Part shown: positions 53,241 through 62,685 of the stretch, piece by piece | Position numbering within the stretch: the first letter of the stretch is position 1 | How the letters are laid out: every line of letters begins with the position of its first letter | Assembly: GCF_050947875.1 (NCBI RefSeq) | Contig: NC_134573.1 | Location: forward strand, 33,935,615-33,999,614 | Direction: 5' to 3' | DNA length: 64,000 nt | Source: Dermacentor variabilis | Taxonomy: Eukaryota; Arthropoda; Arachnida; Ixodida; Ixodidae | Notes under the pieces: model-generated | Told to the model about the DNA's origin: nothing | Seen by the model: only the letters and a program-made list of their open reading frames with translations | Database searches by the model: none | Made by a program: the position numbers and the translations under genes

Positions 53241-53312
53241 TTACTAGCAAGTACTCGCAAGCATTAGCAAGTACTAGCAAGTACTAGCAAGTCTACTAGC
53301 AAGTACTAGCAA
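53241..53312. repeat. Tandem repeat of AGCAAGTACT-like units
   Basis: About seven imperfect 10-bp units (ACTAGCAAGT) directly in front of the first copy of the 0.71-kb repeat. Absent in front of the second copy. Confidence 0.9.
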
Positions 53313-54021
53313 GCTCTCGTAGTACAGCCCTCTGGGCCGTTTCTGTTTTTTTTTGGAAAGCAGTCCTATTAGGGTTATTATAATTACACGAAGGTATTTC
53401 GCCCTCGTCAGCAGCAGTCCTTGAGATGGTTACTCTGGCGGCTAGCTTCTCACGCTATGCGTGCCGCCCTCGCCCCGGTTTAAGCTTTTCCTAGACGCTA
53501 GAGTTACACTATGTACGCGCAACCTTGAGCGATCGGAAAAACACGTTTTTCTGCTCGTGGCCGACGGGAATGGGAGGCTTTGTTTCCGGCCACAAAGCCC
53601 TCCGCGTCTCAGTAAGGTGCCTGGTGGTGGTCTCGTGAGGACGGTGACCTCTCGGTGAGCGCATATTTCCCCTCATCTTTTAAAAGGTTCAATGCTTACA
53701 AGCACTTGTCTCGCAAACCATACTTATTTCAAGGGAATTTTCCACGTCTCAATAATTTCTCTCGTCGTATTCGCGTGCAGATTGCTGTGTTAGCGTTTGT
53801 TAACGAAGCTTTCCCTCAAGTCTAAATATTTTAAGGCAGTTTGTCGTGTGCGTATCATGGCCTCGTACACTTATATCGCCTTCCGTTTCTCTACCACGGG
53901 TGCGCTTTAAAACCACGGCGCTGCAATTTTTGCTTCAGAGACTTTCCTTTTCTTCCTTCTCCTCCTTTAAGTTAGCTCTCTTAACTACTACACGCAGAGA
54001 CAAAGCAACAGCGCGCGCATT
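53312..54021 (+). repeat. Direct repeat R, copy 1 (0.71 kb)
   Basis: Begins AGCTCTCGTAGTA and ends near GCGCGCGCATTC. The second copy is at 59789-60500. By eye the copies differ at about 20-22 positions, so about 97% identity. No TG...CA ends, no protein motif; the open frames it contains (for example 53846-54112) are shared by both copies but look like chance. It may be an unusual LTR, part of a larger repeat, or a segmental duplication. Confidence 0.85.
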
Positions 54022-54499
54022 CGATCCCATAGATGAGATGAATATATATATAGAAAATTATCAGTCATCCCGCACAAAAAAGATTATTGAGAAGGCATTG
54101 AACTCACGTTAGTCAATGTTGAGTTTTTATTGAGGATTTATCGAGAGTTTGTTGGAGAATTGTTGGGTTGAGTGTTGAGGACTCTCGAATATTGGCCACT
54201 GAAATTTAATTGTAACACCATTGGGTACCTCAATGTTGAATAATTGTTAGGTTACGATTGAAAGTCCTTTGTGCTTAAGACGGCCCGTTGTGTTCGTTTT
54301 GTTGAATGGTTGTTGCGTTATCATTGATTCTCCGTTGAACTGACGTTGTGATAGTTCTGTTGACCTGTTGAATTATTATTGCCACAGCACATGAAAAGCA
54401 CATTGTGGCACAGTTGAGATGGCATGGAGATTCCAGAAGTCGCCACTGAAATATGATTGAGGTTTCGTTGGGCTAGTGGATTTTTATTCATATATTGAA

Positions 54500-57400
54500 A
54501 TTGCTTTGCTGTTCAGACTTGCATGCCCCGGTGCCTGCTTATAACTTTCCCAAACACAAACAAAATCAAAGGAGAGACTGATCAACTTGAAGTACCTTTA
54601 TTTACACTAAGGATGCATGCACGTGAAACATTATTACAGTACATAAGGCACCACTACATCGAACCTGGAGGCATAGGCTAGTACCTAAAGCACTCTAGCA
54701 GTGTAAATACATCTGAAAAACCTATACACACGAATTCAATCAAAACGACCATTGTGGACTTCACTTTCGACTTAAGTTTATGACTAGAAGGCAAAGCGAC
54801 ACAAAAGGCAGGGCTTACGCATACCCTTGTAACAACCAACTTTGAACACATGAACACTTGAAGCTGTTTGCATGTGCATACACAGAATACATCTGAATAT
54901 GTTACATTAAAATGTTTCGTACACTAACACATCACAGGAAGAGCTACAGCTGACTGTGAGAAGGAAAAATAACAGACTTGAAACAAATGATTTCACGTAA
55001 ATATATACAAGCTTTATCACACGTCCTTCACCGCGATTAAAACAACAGAGATGAGAGCTTGCTAGTGAATCAGCCACATATCAACGGGTGTCTCTTGCAC
55101 GACGCCAAGGAGCTTTTGGCGTAGAACACTTATGCACCTGGGAATTTGCTGCATGCGTGACCTGTGAGAGGGGAATGTGGACAGAAAATGAGATTACGCG
55201 GATTAAGAATCTGCCACACAATGCACATACCTACGCACGAAATAGAAGTACACACTATACTGGCAAGTAATAATTTGCGACTCTGTACGAGTGCCGTCGA
55301 GAAAAGGAAGAAATGGGTTGCTACGATAAATGTTAACTAAAACACGCACAGCGATGTTTCACAGCGGGGAAAAATATTCCCGGCTCTCTCGCAGAACCAA
55401 AGACCACGCGACAGTGCATAGCCGATACCAAGCAGATATGGAATATTTGGGTAGAAGTCCAGCAGAAGGAATGAGCTAAATATACGCCGAGAGCGATGCG
55501 AGCGTGGGCGTGCCTGTACGAGTGAGAACATGTACCGCTTCTTTAAAGCTAGCCGCTCCGGCGTGGCTCCGATCAAGGTAAATATACCTGGTAGCGAAGC
55601 TTCCATAGGAGCCCATACGTTCAAAACATGGCGGTCCATCGGCGGTTCATGGGGCTTAGCGCCATCTGTATGTGGTGGGAACACTTCCGGCGGAAGAAAA
55701 AATAATGTGACGCCATGTCCGTTAAAAGCAGAAGTGACGTCATTTTGTTTTCGAAGGCGCGAAATTTGTTTTGTTGTCCTTCCTTTGGAGCTATATATTC
55801 AAATGCCCCGTCATTCGACTTGATGGGCGTTTCGAGCTTTCAGCGTGGAAAGCGACGCAGGAAGAGGCCAGCCGTACGGTTGTCGAAATCGCATCCCTGC
55901 ACAGAACATACTTTCTTTGGAGGCCGACGAAAGCGTTAGGCGTAGAGTGCTGATCCTATTGTCGGATGCCAAGCCCGTCGGCCAGCGCAGTCTCACGAAA
56001 ACAACTACACAATTATCTGGCGGTCGTAACCCACTCCTTTTAACAGAACAGATTAAGAAGCGATGAAGCTACCCGCGTCACCAAATTCAGACAAACTTCG
56101 ATAAGCAAGAAAGCACAAACTGTGAGGGGGGCGTATTTCAACAGGTGAACTTTGCGAGTGCGCCTTTCTGCCCATTTCAAGACGTTTATTGCATTGCGAG
56201 TGATAGTGGCGTCAACGCCCCCTGTAGCGATGGGCGCTGAAAAGAAATGCATTTATTAATAATAACAAAATTAAACTTGTATTTTCTTAACTCGCCACGA
56301 ATATATAAAAATGACTAGGAATTTTATTTTCGTTGAATGAATCTAACTGTGTCTCGTTTGAATTCAAAAAGCGTTTTTCTTTCCCAATGTTTGTTCCCTC
56401 CAAACATAGTCGCGCTTCAATCGCTGCTCCCATAACCCCCCATGCTGATGTCGGTGACAATCTGTACTGAACCGCTTTTCGCCCGAAGCTTCGCGACCTA
56501 TTTGAATCGACCTTGGCTCCGATCATCCCGCGCGATTTGTGTGCAGAACGTCGCGTACACCCCCTTGCGCGTTTTGCACGGTAGCGTCCGCGCAGTGAGC
56601 TAGCTTCATGCACGCGACATTCTTCACCGCGCAAACGGTACTCGAGTGCGACGCTTAGCTTGAGGCGACAACGCGCCGATTGGCTCTGCTTTCGCTTCTG
56701 GAAGCAATGTACATTCGGATCGGTCCAACTCAAAGAGGCAGCAGAGAACGGTGGCATGTTTCGGTTATTGCCTATTAAAATTGTACAGTACGCCTTCAAC
56801 GGCAACCCGCCGCGCTAGATAAAGATGCTTACTGCGGTAGTTTTGGCGGTGATAGGCGATAAGGTGAGCCCGTCGGCGGCTGTGTTTTTTGCCGACGTCG
56901 TCACCACACCTCTGTTCATTTGCACTGTGTATCCGTGTACAGTCACCGCGCGGAAGCTGTGACTAATCGGTTGTCCGTTCTCCGCAAATCCCAAAGAGGC
57001 GAAATATATTTCGCGGTGCACCGCATCATTAGCCGCAACCTAAATCGAAGCGCGCTTAACCGCTACGGCACAAAAGGTAATCACACTAACCGTATGGTAT
57101 ACGATGAGCCACTACGAAAAAAAAATAATTCTTATGTTCCACGTGCCAAATCAACGATCTGATTATGATGCACGTCGTAGTTCGGGACTCCGTATTAATT
57201 TTGACTTCCTGGAAATTTTTACGCGCATACAATGCACAATGCACGAGCGTTTTTGCATTCCGCTCCTTTGGAATGCGGCCGCTGCAGGGATCGTATCCAC
57301 CACCTCGAGCCCCAAATTGCCACGGCGGCCGCCATAGTTACGAAATGTGTAAGCGTGAAGTGCAAGACTGCCTCACGGTACGAGTGTGGTACAAGCGCAG

Positions 57401-59380
57401 CACAGCTGCACACCTGCTGCACAATTATTTGTTGCGGTTCTCCTAAGCTCGTAGTGCCTGCCTAAATACCTTGAAAGGCAGCGCGCCTCTCACGTATCGG
57501 AACGCGATAACAAGCGCTTAGACGGCCCACGTGAGCCCCCATGAAAGATGGCGTGGCCACTGTACAAAATTATCACTGCGCAGAGAAGCCGATCCTTGTG
57601 TTCCAATTGTGTTCTCTCATACAAATGAAGGAAACGTTATTAGACAGGAACAAATGAAGCAATGCAATTTTACGCACATGGGGCGCCGCTGCCTCTTCTC
57701 CTACCATTGTATCAAACGAAGTGACGGCGGCAGCGAGAGTTAATATCGCGCGCATTTGCTCCGGGGCATGCGGTTTGCTAGAAGAAAGTGAACGGTGTGC
57801 TTAACATCTCACGCTCGTCAATGTCAAAATAGAAAAAGGGGCTACGTGCCCAAGAAAACGAGATTACTTACCTATCTTCAGAAGTGCGGCTGCGACTGTT
57901 TCGGGGTGCCTTCTCTCCAACAGGCATCATGACCTCTGCCGCGCAACTCATCAAAACAACCAGGCTCCCACATCAGTAGATGACTAGTAGCTGGGTGAGC
58001 CAACCACTTCAACGGATAAACGTCCCACTTATCGTCGTTAAAGCATTTCACTAAAATGTGTGTCATGATGTCCGAAAAGAAAAAAAATACTTTCATCAAG
58101 AAGCATGAGGCATGAACCACCGCACAACTGCAACCGAATAACTGAGTCCGAAAGCCGTTCACAACTTCACTATCGTATTCAGTTATAAAAACCCTTCAAA
58201 CAAAACATAACGGCACTTAAAAACCGCTAATTAATTAGCAATAATTTTTTAACAACTAACCTTTATAAATTTTTAAGAGCAACCTAATTTGTAGTGTAAA
58301 CAACAAAAACTACTACCAAAAAATGCGACTACGAAACTAGCGGTAACCGTGTGTACTGTTGCAAAAGTGTGCGCAAAACGAAATCGGTTGCACCCGCTTG
58401 CGCGCACACATACACACCCGAACACTACCTTGACGTTTGTCGCGCCACCTAGAAATAGAGGCTACTACTAGTTTTGCTATTTTTACAAAAATGAAGTTTC
58501 TAAAACAGTTTGTAATGCCTTTTCAGATGACGAGGTGACAAGTAAGGTATGATAAGAGTCCTTTACCTGTATTTCTTTCATTTCCCTTTGGTGTTCTTAA
58601 CTGAACATACGAGACCTGCAGGCTTGGGAGATGAGACGACGACAGTTCGGCGAGGCTCAAATAAATCGCGTGCTTCTTGCAAGGCGAGAGACGGGAGCAG
58701 CTGCAGATACAGCGATTAGCTATGATACTGTTGCGGCCGTTGCTGAATCTGAAGCTCTTTGAAGTCAATGGTTATAGCGGCTGCGCGCTGCGATCTCAAA
58801 GCGCGTTCGTTCTTTGATCTCTAGTACCACGCATATTGGATAAAAAAACTATATTTGCTTTGCGGACAGAGGGTACGTCGTAGGAAATTCGAAGACGTCA
58901 CCCGTGTATGTTTGTAGCGTGTGCGCGCTTGCATCGTACGGTTCCCACAGCGCGTCCGATGCTCGAAGGTAGCGTCGTCGCCTGTCGGCACCTGTCTTAT
59001 CGCCGGCCGCGCTGCCGCCGTGTCTACTTTTGGGGAACTCCACATGCGCGTAGTCACCGTGTTTGCAAGTGAATTTCGCATTCTTCTGCTCCCCGAAACG
59101 TGCTCATTTCGGATCGTACCAATGGTTATGTCATCTAGTGTATGTTAAAACGACGATGGCATTTGTACAGCGGCGAAGAAATAAATCGTTATGAACTTGG
59201 GCGGTCATGAATCTAGTCTAATGTTGCAGTTTTTACGTAGCGAAAATGGCTACGAAAGTGGGGCGGTCCCGGAGATAGGCGCTTCAAAGCGCCAGCGGTA
59301 GCGACAGCACCAGGAAGTGGCACGCGGCGCACGCGCCAAGCATTTCAGAGCTTACTGCCTTTCGAATGAGAGGAGTACAC
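54500..59380. other. Interior of the 5.7-kb block, no gene recognised
   Basis: Mixed composition. AT-rich at 54500-55300 and 58040-58520, CpG-rich at about 55500-57750 and 58730-59320. ATGGCGG and AGCGCCATCT motifs near 55627-55665 recall repeats common in ticks. The longest frame (56287-56805, minus) is Arg/Ser-rich with no recognisable domain and was not called as a gene. The CpG-rich patches could be promoters, but no TATA or exon structure supports that. Confidence 0.4.
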
Positions 59381-59480
59381 GCGCGCTCGTGGCCTATTGG
59401 TTAGAGTACCGGGCTCAACGGCCGACCTTCGATTCCACCCCATCGGTCACACATTATTTTCTTTTAATGAAAGCGAGGCG
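59381..59480 (+). mobile_element. tRNA-like SINE head
   Basis: TGGCCTATTGG (59390-59400) is an A box with one mismatch and CTTCGATTCCA (59427-59437) a B-box-like sequence at the right spacing. An AT-rich tail with TTATTTTCTTTTAATGAAAG follows. It resembles the SINE heads near 1171 in layout and lies inside the 5.7-kb block. Confidence 0.5.
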
Positions 59481-59788
59481 AAAGAAGAACCTACCTGCCG
59501 CAAAGTGACAGGAATGAGGTTGGAACGCATCGCAATAAATGTTTGGAATGTCTTCATATGCGAGTCCTAATTATTGTATACTGGACTCAACTGCTACACA
59601 ACAAAAAACAACTAGAAAAATCAACACAAATTACCCAATAAATTGTTTACTGAGAACACTCAAAAGTAATATTGTTGTGCAAGGGTTGAGTGAACTCAGT
59701 TGCTCTTGAAAATTTGTTGAAGTCCGTTGTTTCAACAATTCCCCAACAATATATCAATTGTTAATCAACAGTCATTTTTGTACGGGAT

Positions 59789-60500
59789 AGCTCTCGTAGT
59801 ATAGCCCTCTGGGCCGTTTCTGTTTTTTTTTTTCGAAAGCAGTCCTATTAGGGTTATTATAATTACACGAAGGTATTTCGCCCTCGTCAGCAGCAGTCCT
59901 TGAGATGGTTACTCTGGCGGCTAGCTTCTCACGCTATGCGGCCGCCCTCGCCCCTGTTTAAGCTTTTCCTAGTCGCTAGAGTTACACTATGTACGCGCAA
60001 CCTTGAGCGATCGGAAAAACACGTTTTCTGCTCTTGGCCGACGGGAATGGGAGGCTTTGTTTCCGGCAGCAAAGCCCTCCACGTCTCAGTAAGGTGCCTG
60101 GTGGTGGTCTCGTGCGGACGGTGACCTCTCGGTGAGCGCATATTTCCCCTCATCTTTTAAAAGGTTCAATACACACAAGCACTTGTCTCGCAAACCATAC
60201 TTATTTCAAGGGAATTTACCACGTCTCAATAATTTCTCTCGTCGTATTCGAGTGCAGATTGCCGTGTTAGCGTTTGTTAACGAAGCTTTCCCTCAAGTCT
60301 AAATATTTTAAGGCAGTTTGTCGTGTGCGTATCATGGCCTCGTACGCTAATATCGCCTTCCGTTTCTCTACCACGGGTGCGCTTTAAAACCACGGCGCTG
60401 CAATTTTTGCTTCAGAGACTTTCCTTTTCTTCCTTCTCCTCCCTTAAGCTAGCTCTCTTAACTACTACACGCAGAGACAAAGCAACAACGCGCGCATTCA
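59789..60500 (+). repeat. Direct repeat R, copy 2 (0.71 kb)
   Basis: Same start (AGCTCTCGTAGTA) and end as copy 1 at 53312-54021, same orientation, about 97% identity by eye. It starts exactly at the right terminal inverted repeat of the 5.7-kb block. Confidence 0.85.
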
Positions 60501-60993
60501 ATCACACGCTCGCCGAGCACGTGCTCAAGCTTTTCGTAGTCTCTAAAGCCGCTCGAGTTCGCTCTTCTCCACGGGCGGCCATTTTTCCAAGATAGTATGC
60601 CTTCCAATCGACTATCGCTGACAACATTAGTCCATTTCTACGTAAGTATGAGGCTCGGAGCAGGAGGTAAGGCGCTTCAAAGTAACCTGGGGCCGGACGA
60701 ACCAACCGACTGAGCTATCTTTCCGGGCAACATCGAAGGGTCACGAGTTCAAATCAATTGTTCTCTTCCTTTTTCCCCCTTTTTTTCTTTTCTTTAAATG
60801 TATTTTCTTTTATTTTATCACTGTACGGGAACCCTCCTAAAAAAATTATATATATCCTCAATTATGTATGGCCACAGATGTGCAGCTCATAAATACCAGG
60901 TTCTGTAGCCGAGTGCCATCCGTGCGGTATAACCGAGCTCAGATTAGTCCACCTTCACTGATCAAATACCACTGTAGGTTAAATGAGGCGTAC
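60501..60993. other. Spacer with degenerate tRNA-like element and pyrimidine tract
   Basis: A B-box-like GAGTTCAAATC lies at 60745-60755 and an A-box-like TAGCTCAGTCG on the opposite strand near 60700, so the tRNA relationship is only partial. A long T/C-rich tract covers 60760-60820. No coding frame. Confidence 0.4.
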
Positions 60994-61002
60994 AACTCCT
61001 GC

Positions 61003-61246
61003 AGGACCCGCCGTGGTTGCTCAGTGGCTATGGTGTTAGACTGCTGAGCACGAGGTCGCGGGATCGGATCCCGGCCACGGCGGCCGCATTTCGATGGAGG
61101 CGAAATGCGAAAACACCCGTGTACTTAGAATTTGGTGCACGTTAAAGAACCCCAGGTGGTCGAAATTTTCGGAGTCCTCCACTACGGCGTGCATAATCAG
61201 AAAGTGGTTTTGTCACGTAAAACCCCATAATTTAATTTTTTATATA
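61003..61246 (+). mobile_element. Ruka-like tRNA-derived SINE, full length
   Basis: The tRNA-like head (GCCGTGGTTGCTCAGTGGCT..., B-box region CGGATCCCGGCC near 61066-61078) is followed by the conserved body GCATTTCGATGGAGGCGAAATG, GTGCACGTTAAAGAACCCC, AGGTGGTCGAAATTTTC and ACTACGGCGTGC, then an A/T-rich end. Flanked by AACTCCTGC at 60994-61002 and 61247-61255, a target duplication (possibly 12 bp with one mismatch). It is inserted in the 5' end of the RTE LINE. This is the best SINE in the window and the basis for calling the two shorter Ruka-like copies. Confidence 0.88.
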
Positions 61247-61446
61247 AACTCCTGCGGGGACGGTAGAGTATCCGCCTCCCGTGCAAGATGACCGTGGTTC
61301 AAATCCCGGTGCCGCGCAATTCTCCACCGAAAAATAAAAAAAACCGTGTGTTGAGAAAATTCCACAAACAGGCCTGGAGTGCGGCCTGATCCCGGTGACC
61401 AGAACCGGTAACGCACTCTCTCACCAAAGCAGGATTGGCCACCCTG
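61247..61446 (+). mobile_element. RTE LINE 5' untranslated region with tRNA-Gly-like module
   Basis: 61256-61318 resembles a tRNA: GGTAGAGTATCCGCCTCCCG (anticodon-like CCC) and a perfect B box GGTTCAAATCC at 61296-61306, then CCGGTGCCGCGC. It is followed by an A-rich patch (61329-61342) and then the LINE leader (AACAGGCCTGGAGTG...). I recall this leader as attached to tick RTE elements. It could act as an internal Pol III-type promoter, or be a SINE fused to the LINE. Confidence 0.5.
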
Positions 61447-62298
61447 ATGCAGTACTTGGCCACAACCTCCTATATGAATACAACAATCAAACCCCGGCCC
61501 TCAGTCCCCAGCAGCCGCGAAGCAACTGACCACGGCGGCGGTCAGATCTGTGACGCAGCAGAGGGTGCTAAGAATACCTGGCTCCGGACAGGCCGCCATT
61601 GGAATCTGAACCTGGCAACGTTTAACGTTAGAACGTTATCTAGTGAGGCTAGTCTAGCAGTGGTATTGGAGGAATTAGAGGGTAGTAAATGGGATATAAT
61701 AGGGCTCAGTGAGGTTAGGAGGACGAAAGAAGCATATACAGTGCTAAAAAGCGTGCACGTACTGTGTTACCGGGGCTTAGGGGAGCGACGAGAACTAGGA
61801 GTCGGATTCCTGATTAATAAGGAAATAGCTGGTAACATACAGGAATTCTATGGCATTAACGAGAGGGTGGCAGGTCTTGTTGTGAAATTTAATACGAGGT
61901 ACAAATTGAAGGTAGTACAAGTCTATGCCCCTACATGCAATCATGATGACCAGGATGTCGAAAGCTTTTATGAAGAGGTAAAATCGGCAATGGGTAAAGT
62001 CAAAACAAAATACACTATACTGATGGGCGACTTCAATGCCAGGGTAGGCAAGAAGCAGGCTGGAGACAAGTCAGTGGGGGAATATGGCATAGGCTCTAGG
62101 AATAGCAGAGGAGAATTATTAGTAGAGTTTGCAGAACAGAATAATATGCGGATAATGAACACCTTTTTCCGCAAGCGGGTTAATCGAAAGTGGACGTGGA
62201 GGAGCCCGAATGGTGAGACTAGAAATCGACTTCATACTCTGCGCGAACCCTGGCATCATACAAGATGTAGACGTGCTCGGCAAGGTACGCTGCAGTGA
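61447..62298 (+). CDS. RTE LINE endonuclease domain
   Basis: ATG at 61447 (MQYLATTSYMN). An apurinic-type endonuclease follows: LNLATFNVRTL, WDIIGLSEVRR (catalytic Glu of the SEVR motif), GVGFLINKEI, VQVYAPTCNHDDQDVESFY, TILMGDFNARVG (Asp/Asn of GDFN), FFRKRVNRKWTWRSPNG (Trp-rich substrate loop). A small deletion near 62225 shifts the frame: the expected IDFILCANPG continues in another frame from 62228 with SDHRM (terminal catalytic Asp-His near 62297-62303), then a TGA near 62317. It is the target-nicking enzyme of a non-LTR retrotransposon, of RTE type by sequence style. Confidence 0.85.
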   Translation: MQYLATTSYMNTTIKPRPSVPSSREATDHGGGQICDAAEGAKNTWLRTGRHWNLNLATFNVRTLSSEASLAVVLEELEGSKWDIIGLSEVRRTKEAYTVLKSVHVLCYRGLGERRELGVGFLINKEIAGNIQEFYGINERVAGLVVKFNTRYKLKVVQVYAPTCNHDDQDVESFYEEVKSAMGKVKTKYTILMGDFNARVGKKQAGDKSVGEYGIGSRNSRGELLVEFAEQNNMRIMNTFFRKRVNRKWTWRSPNGETRNRLHTLREPWHHTRCRRARQGTLQ

Positions 62299-62332
62299 CC
62301 ATAGGATGGTAAGAACTTGAATTAGCCTAGAC

Positions 62333-62685
62333 TTGAGGAGGGAACGAAAGAAACTGGTACACAAGAAGCCAATCAATGAGTTAGCGGTAAGAGGGAAACT
62401 AGAGGAATTCCGGATCAAGCTACAGAACAGGTATTCGGCTTTAACTCAGGAAGAGGACCTTAGTGTTGAAGCAATGAACGACAATCTTGTGGGCATCATT
62501 AAGGAGTGTGCAATGGAAGTCGGTGGTAACTCCGTTAGGCAGGATATCAGCAAACTATCGCTAGAGACGAAAGATCTGATCAAGAAACGCCAATGTATGA
62601 AGGCATCTAACCCTACAGCTAGAATAGAACTGGCAGAAATTTCGAAGTTAATCAACAAGCGTAAGACAGCTGACATAAGAAGTAT
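62333..62685 (+). CDS. RTE LINE linker region
   Basis: Frame two, between endonuclease and RT: RERKKLVHKKPINELAVRGKL, FRIKLQNRYSAL, SKLSLETKDLIKKRQCMK and SKLINKRKTADIRS. One base is missing near 62684, after which coding continues in frame one. Helical, charged, typical of the region before RT in RTE elements. Confidence 0.75.

Larger units (their letters stand above)
54067..59788. mobile_element. 5.7-kb block with 24-bp terminal inverted repeats, unclassified
   Basis: The left end (54067-54090, ATCCCGCACAAAAAAG...) and the reverse complement of the right end (59765-59788, ATCCCGTACAAAAATG...) match at 20 of 24 positions. Both subterminal zones (about 54090-54490 and 59600-59765) are rich in TTGTTGA/TCAACAA words that face each other. 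The right end abuts copy 2 of repeat R with no gap. No transposase was recognised inside. A target duplication was not identified. It may be a non-autonomous DNA transposon or a composite region. Confidence 0.5.

Noticed and set aside
53241..53312. CRISPR-like array
   Set aside because: Units are 10 bp with no unique spacers, in a eukaryotic setting; it is a simple tandem repeat.
53846..54112. 88-codon frame shared by both copies of repeat R (also 60323-60595)
   Set aside because: Conserved only because the DNA repeats are 97% alike. No motif, and the C-terminal halves differ where the repeat ends.
56287..56805. 172-codon minus-strand frame in the 5.7-kb block
   Set aside because: Arg/Ser-rich with no recognisable motif and no Pol or transposase signature. 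Length is within chance for a CpG-rich patch.
61256..61318. Functional tRNA-Gly gene
   Set aside because: Good B box but the A box and acceptor stem do not fit, and it is joined to a LINE leader.
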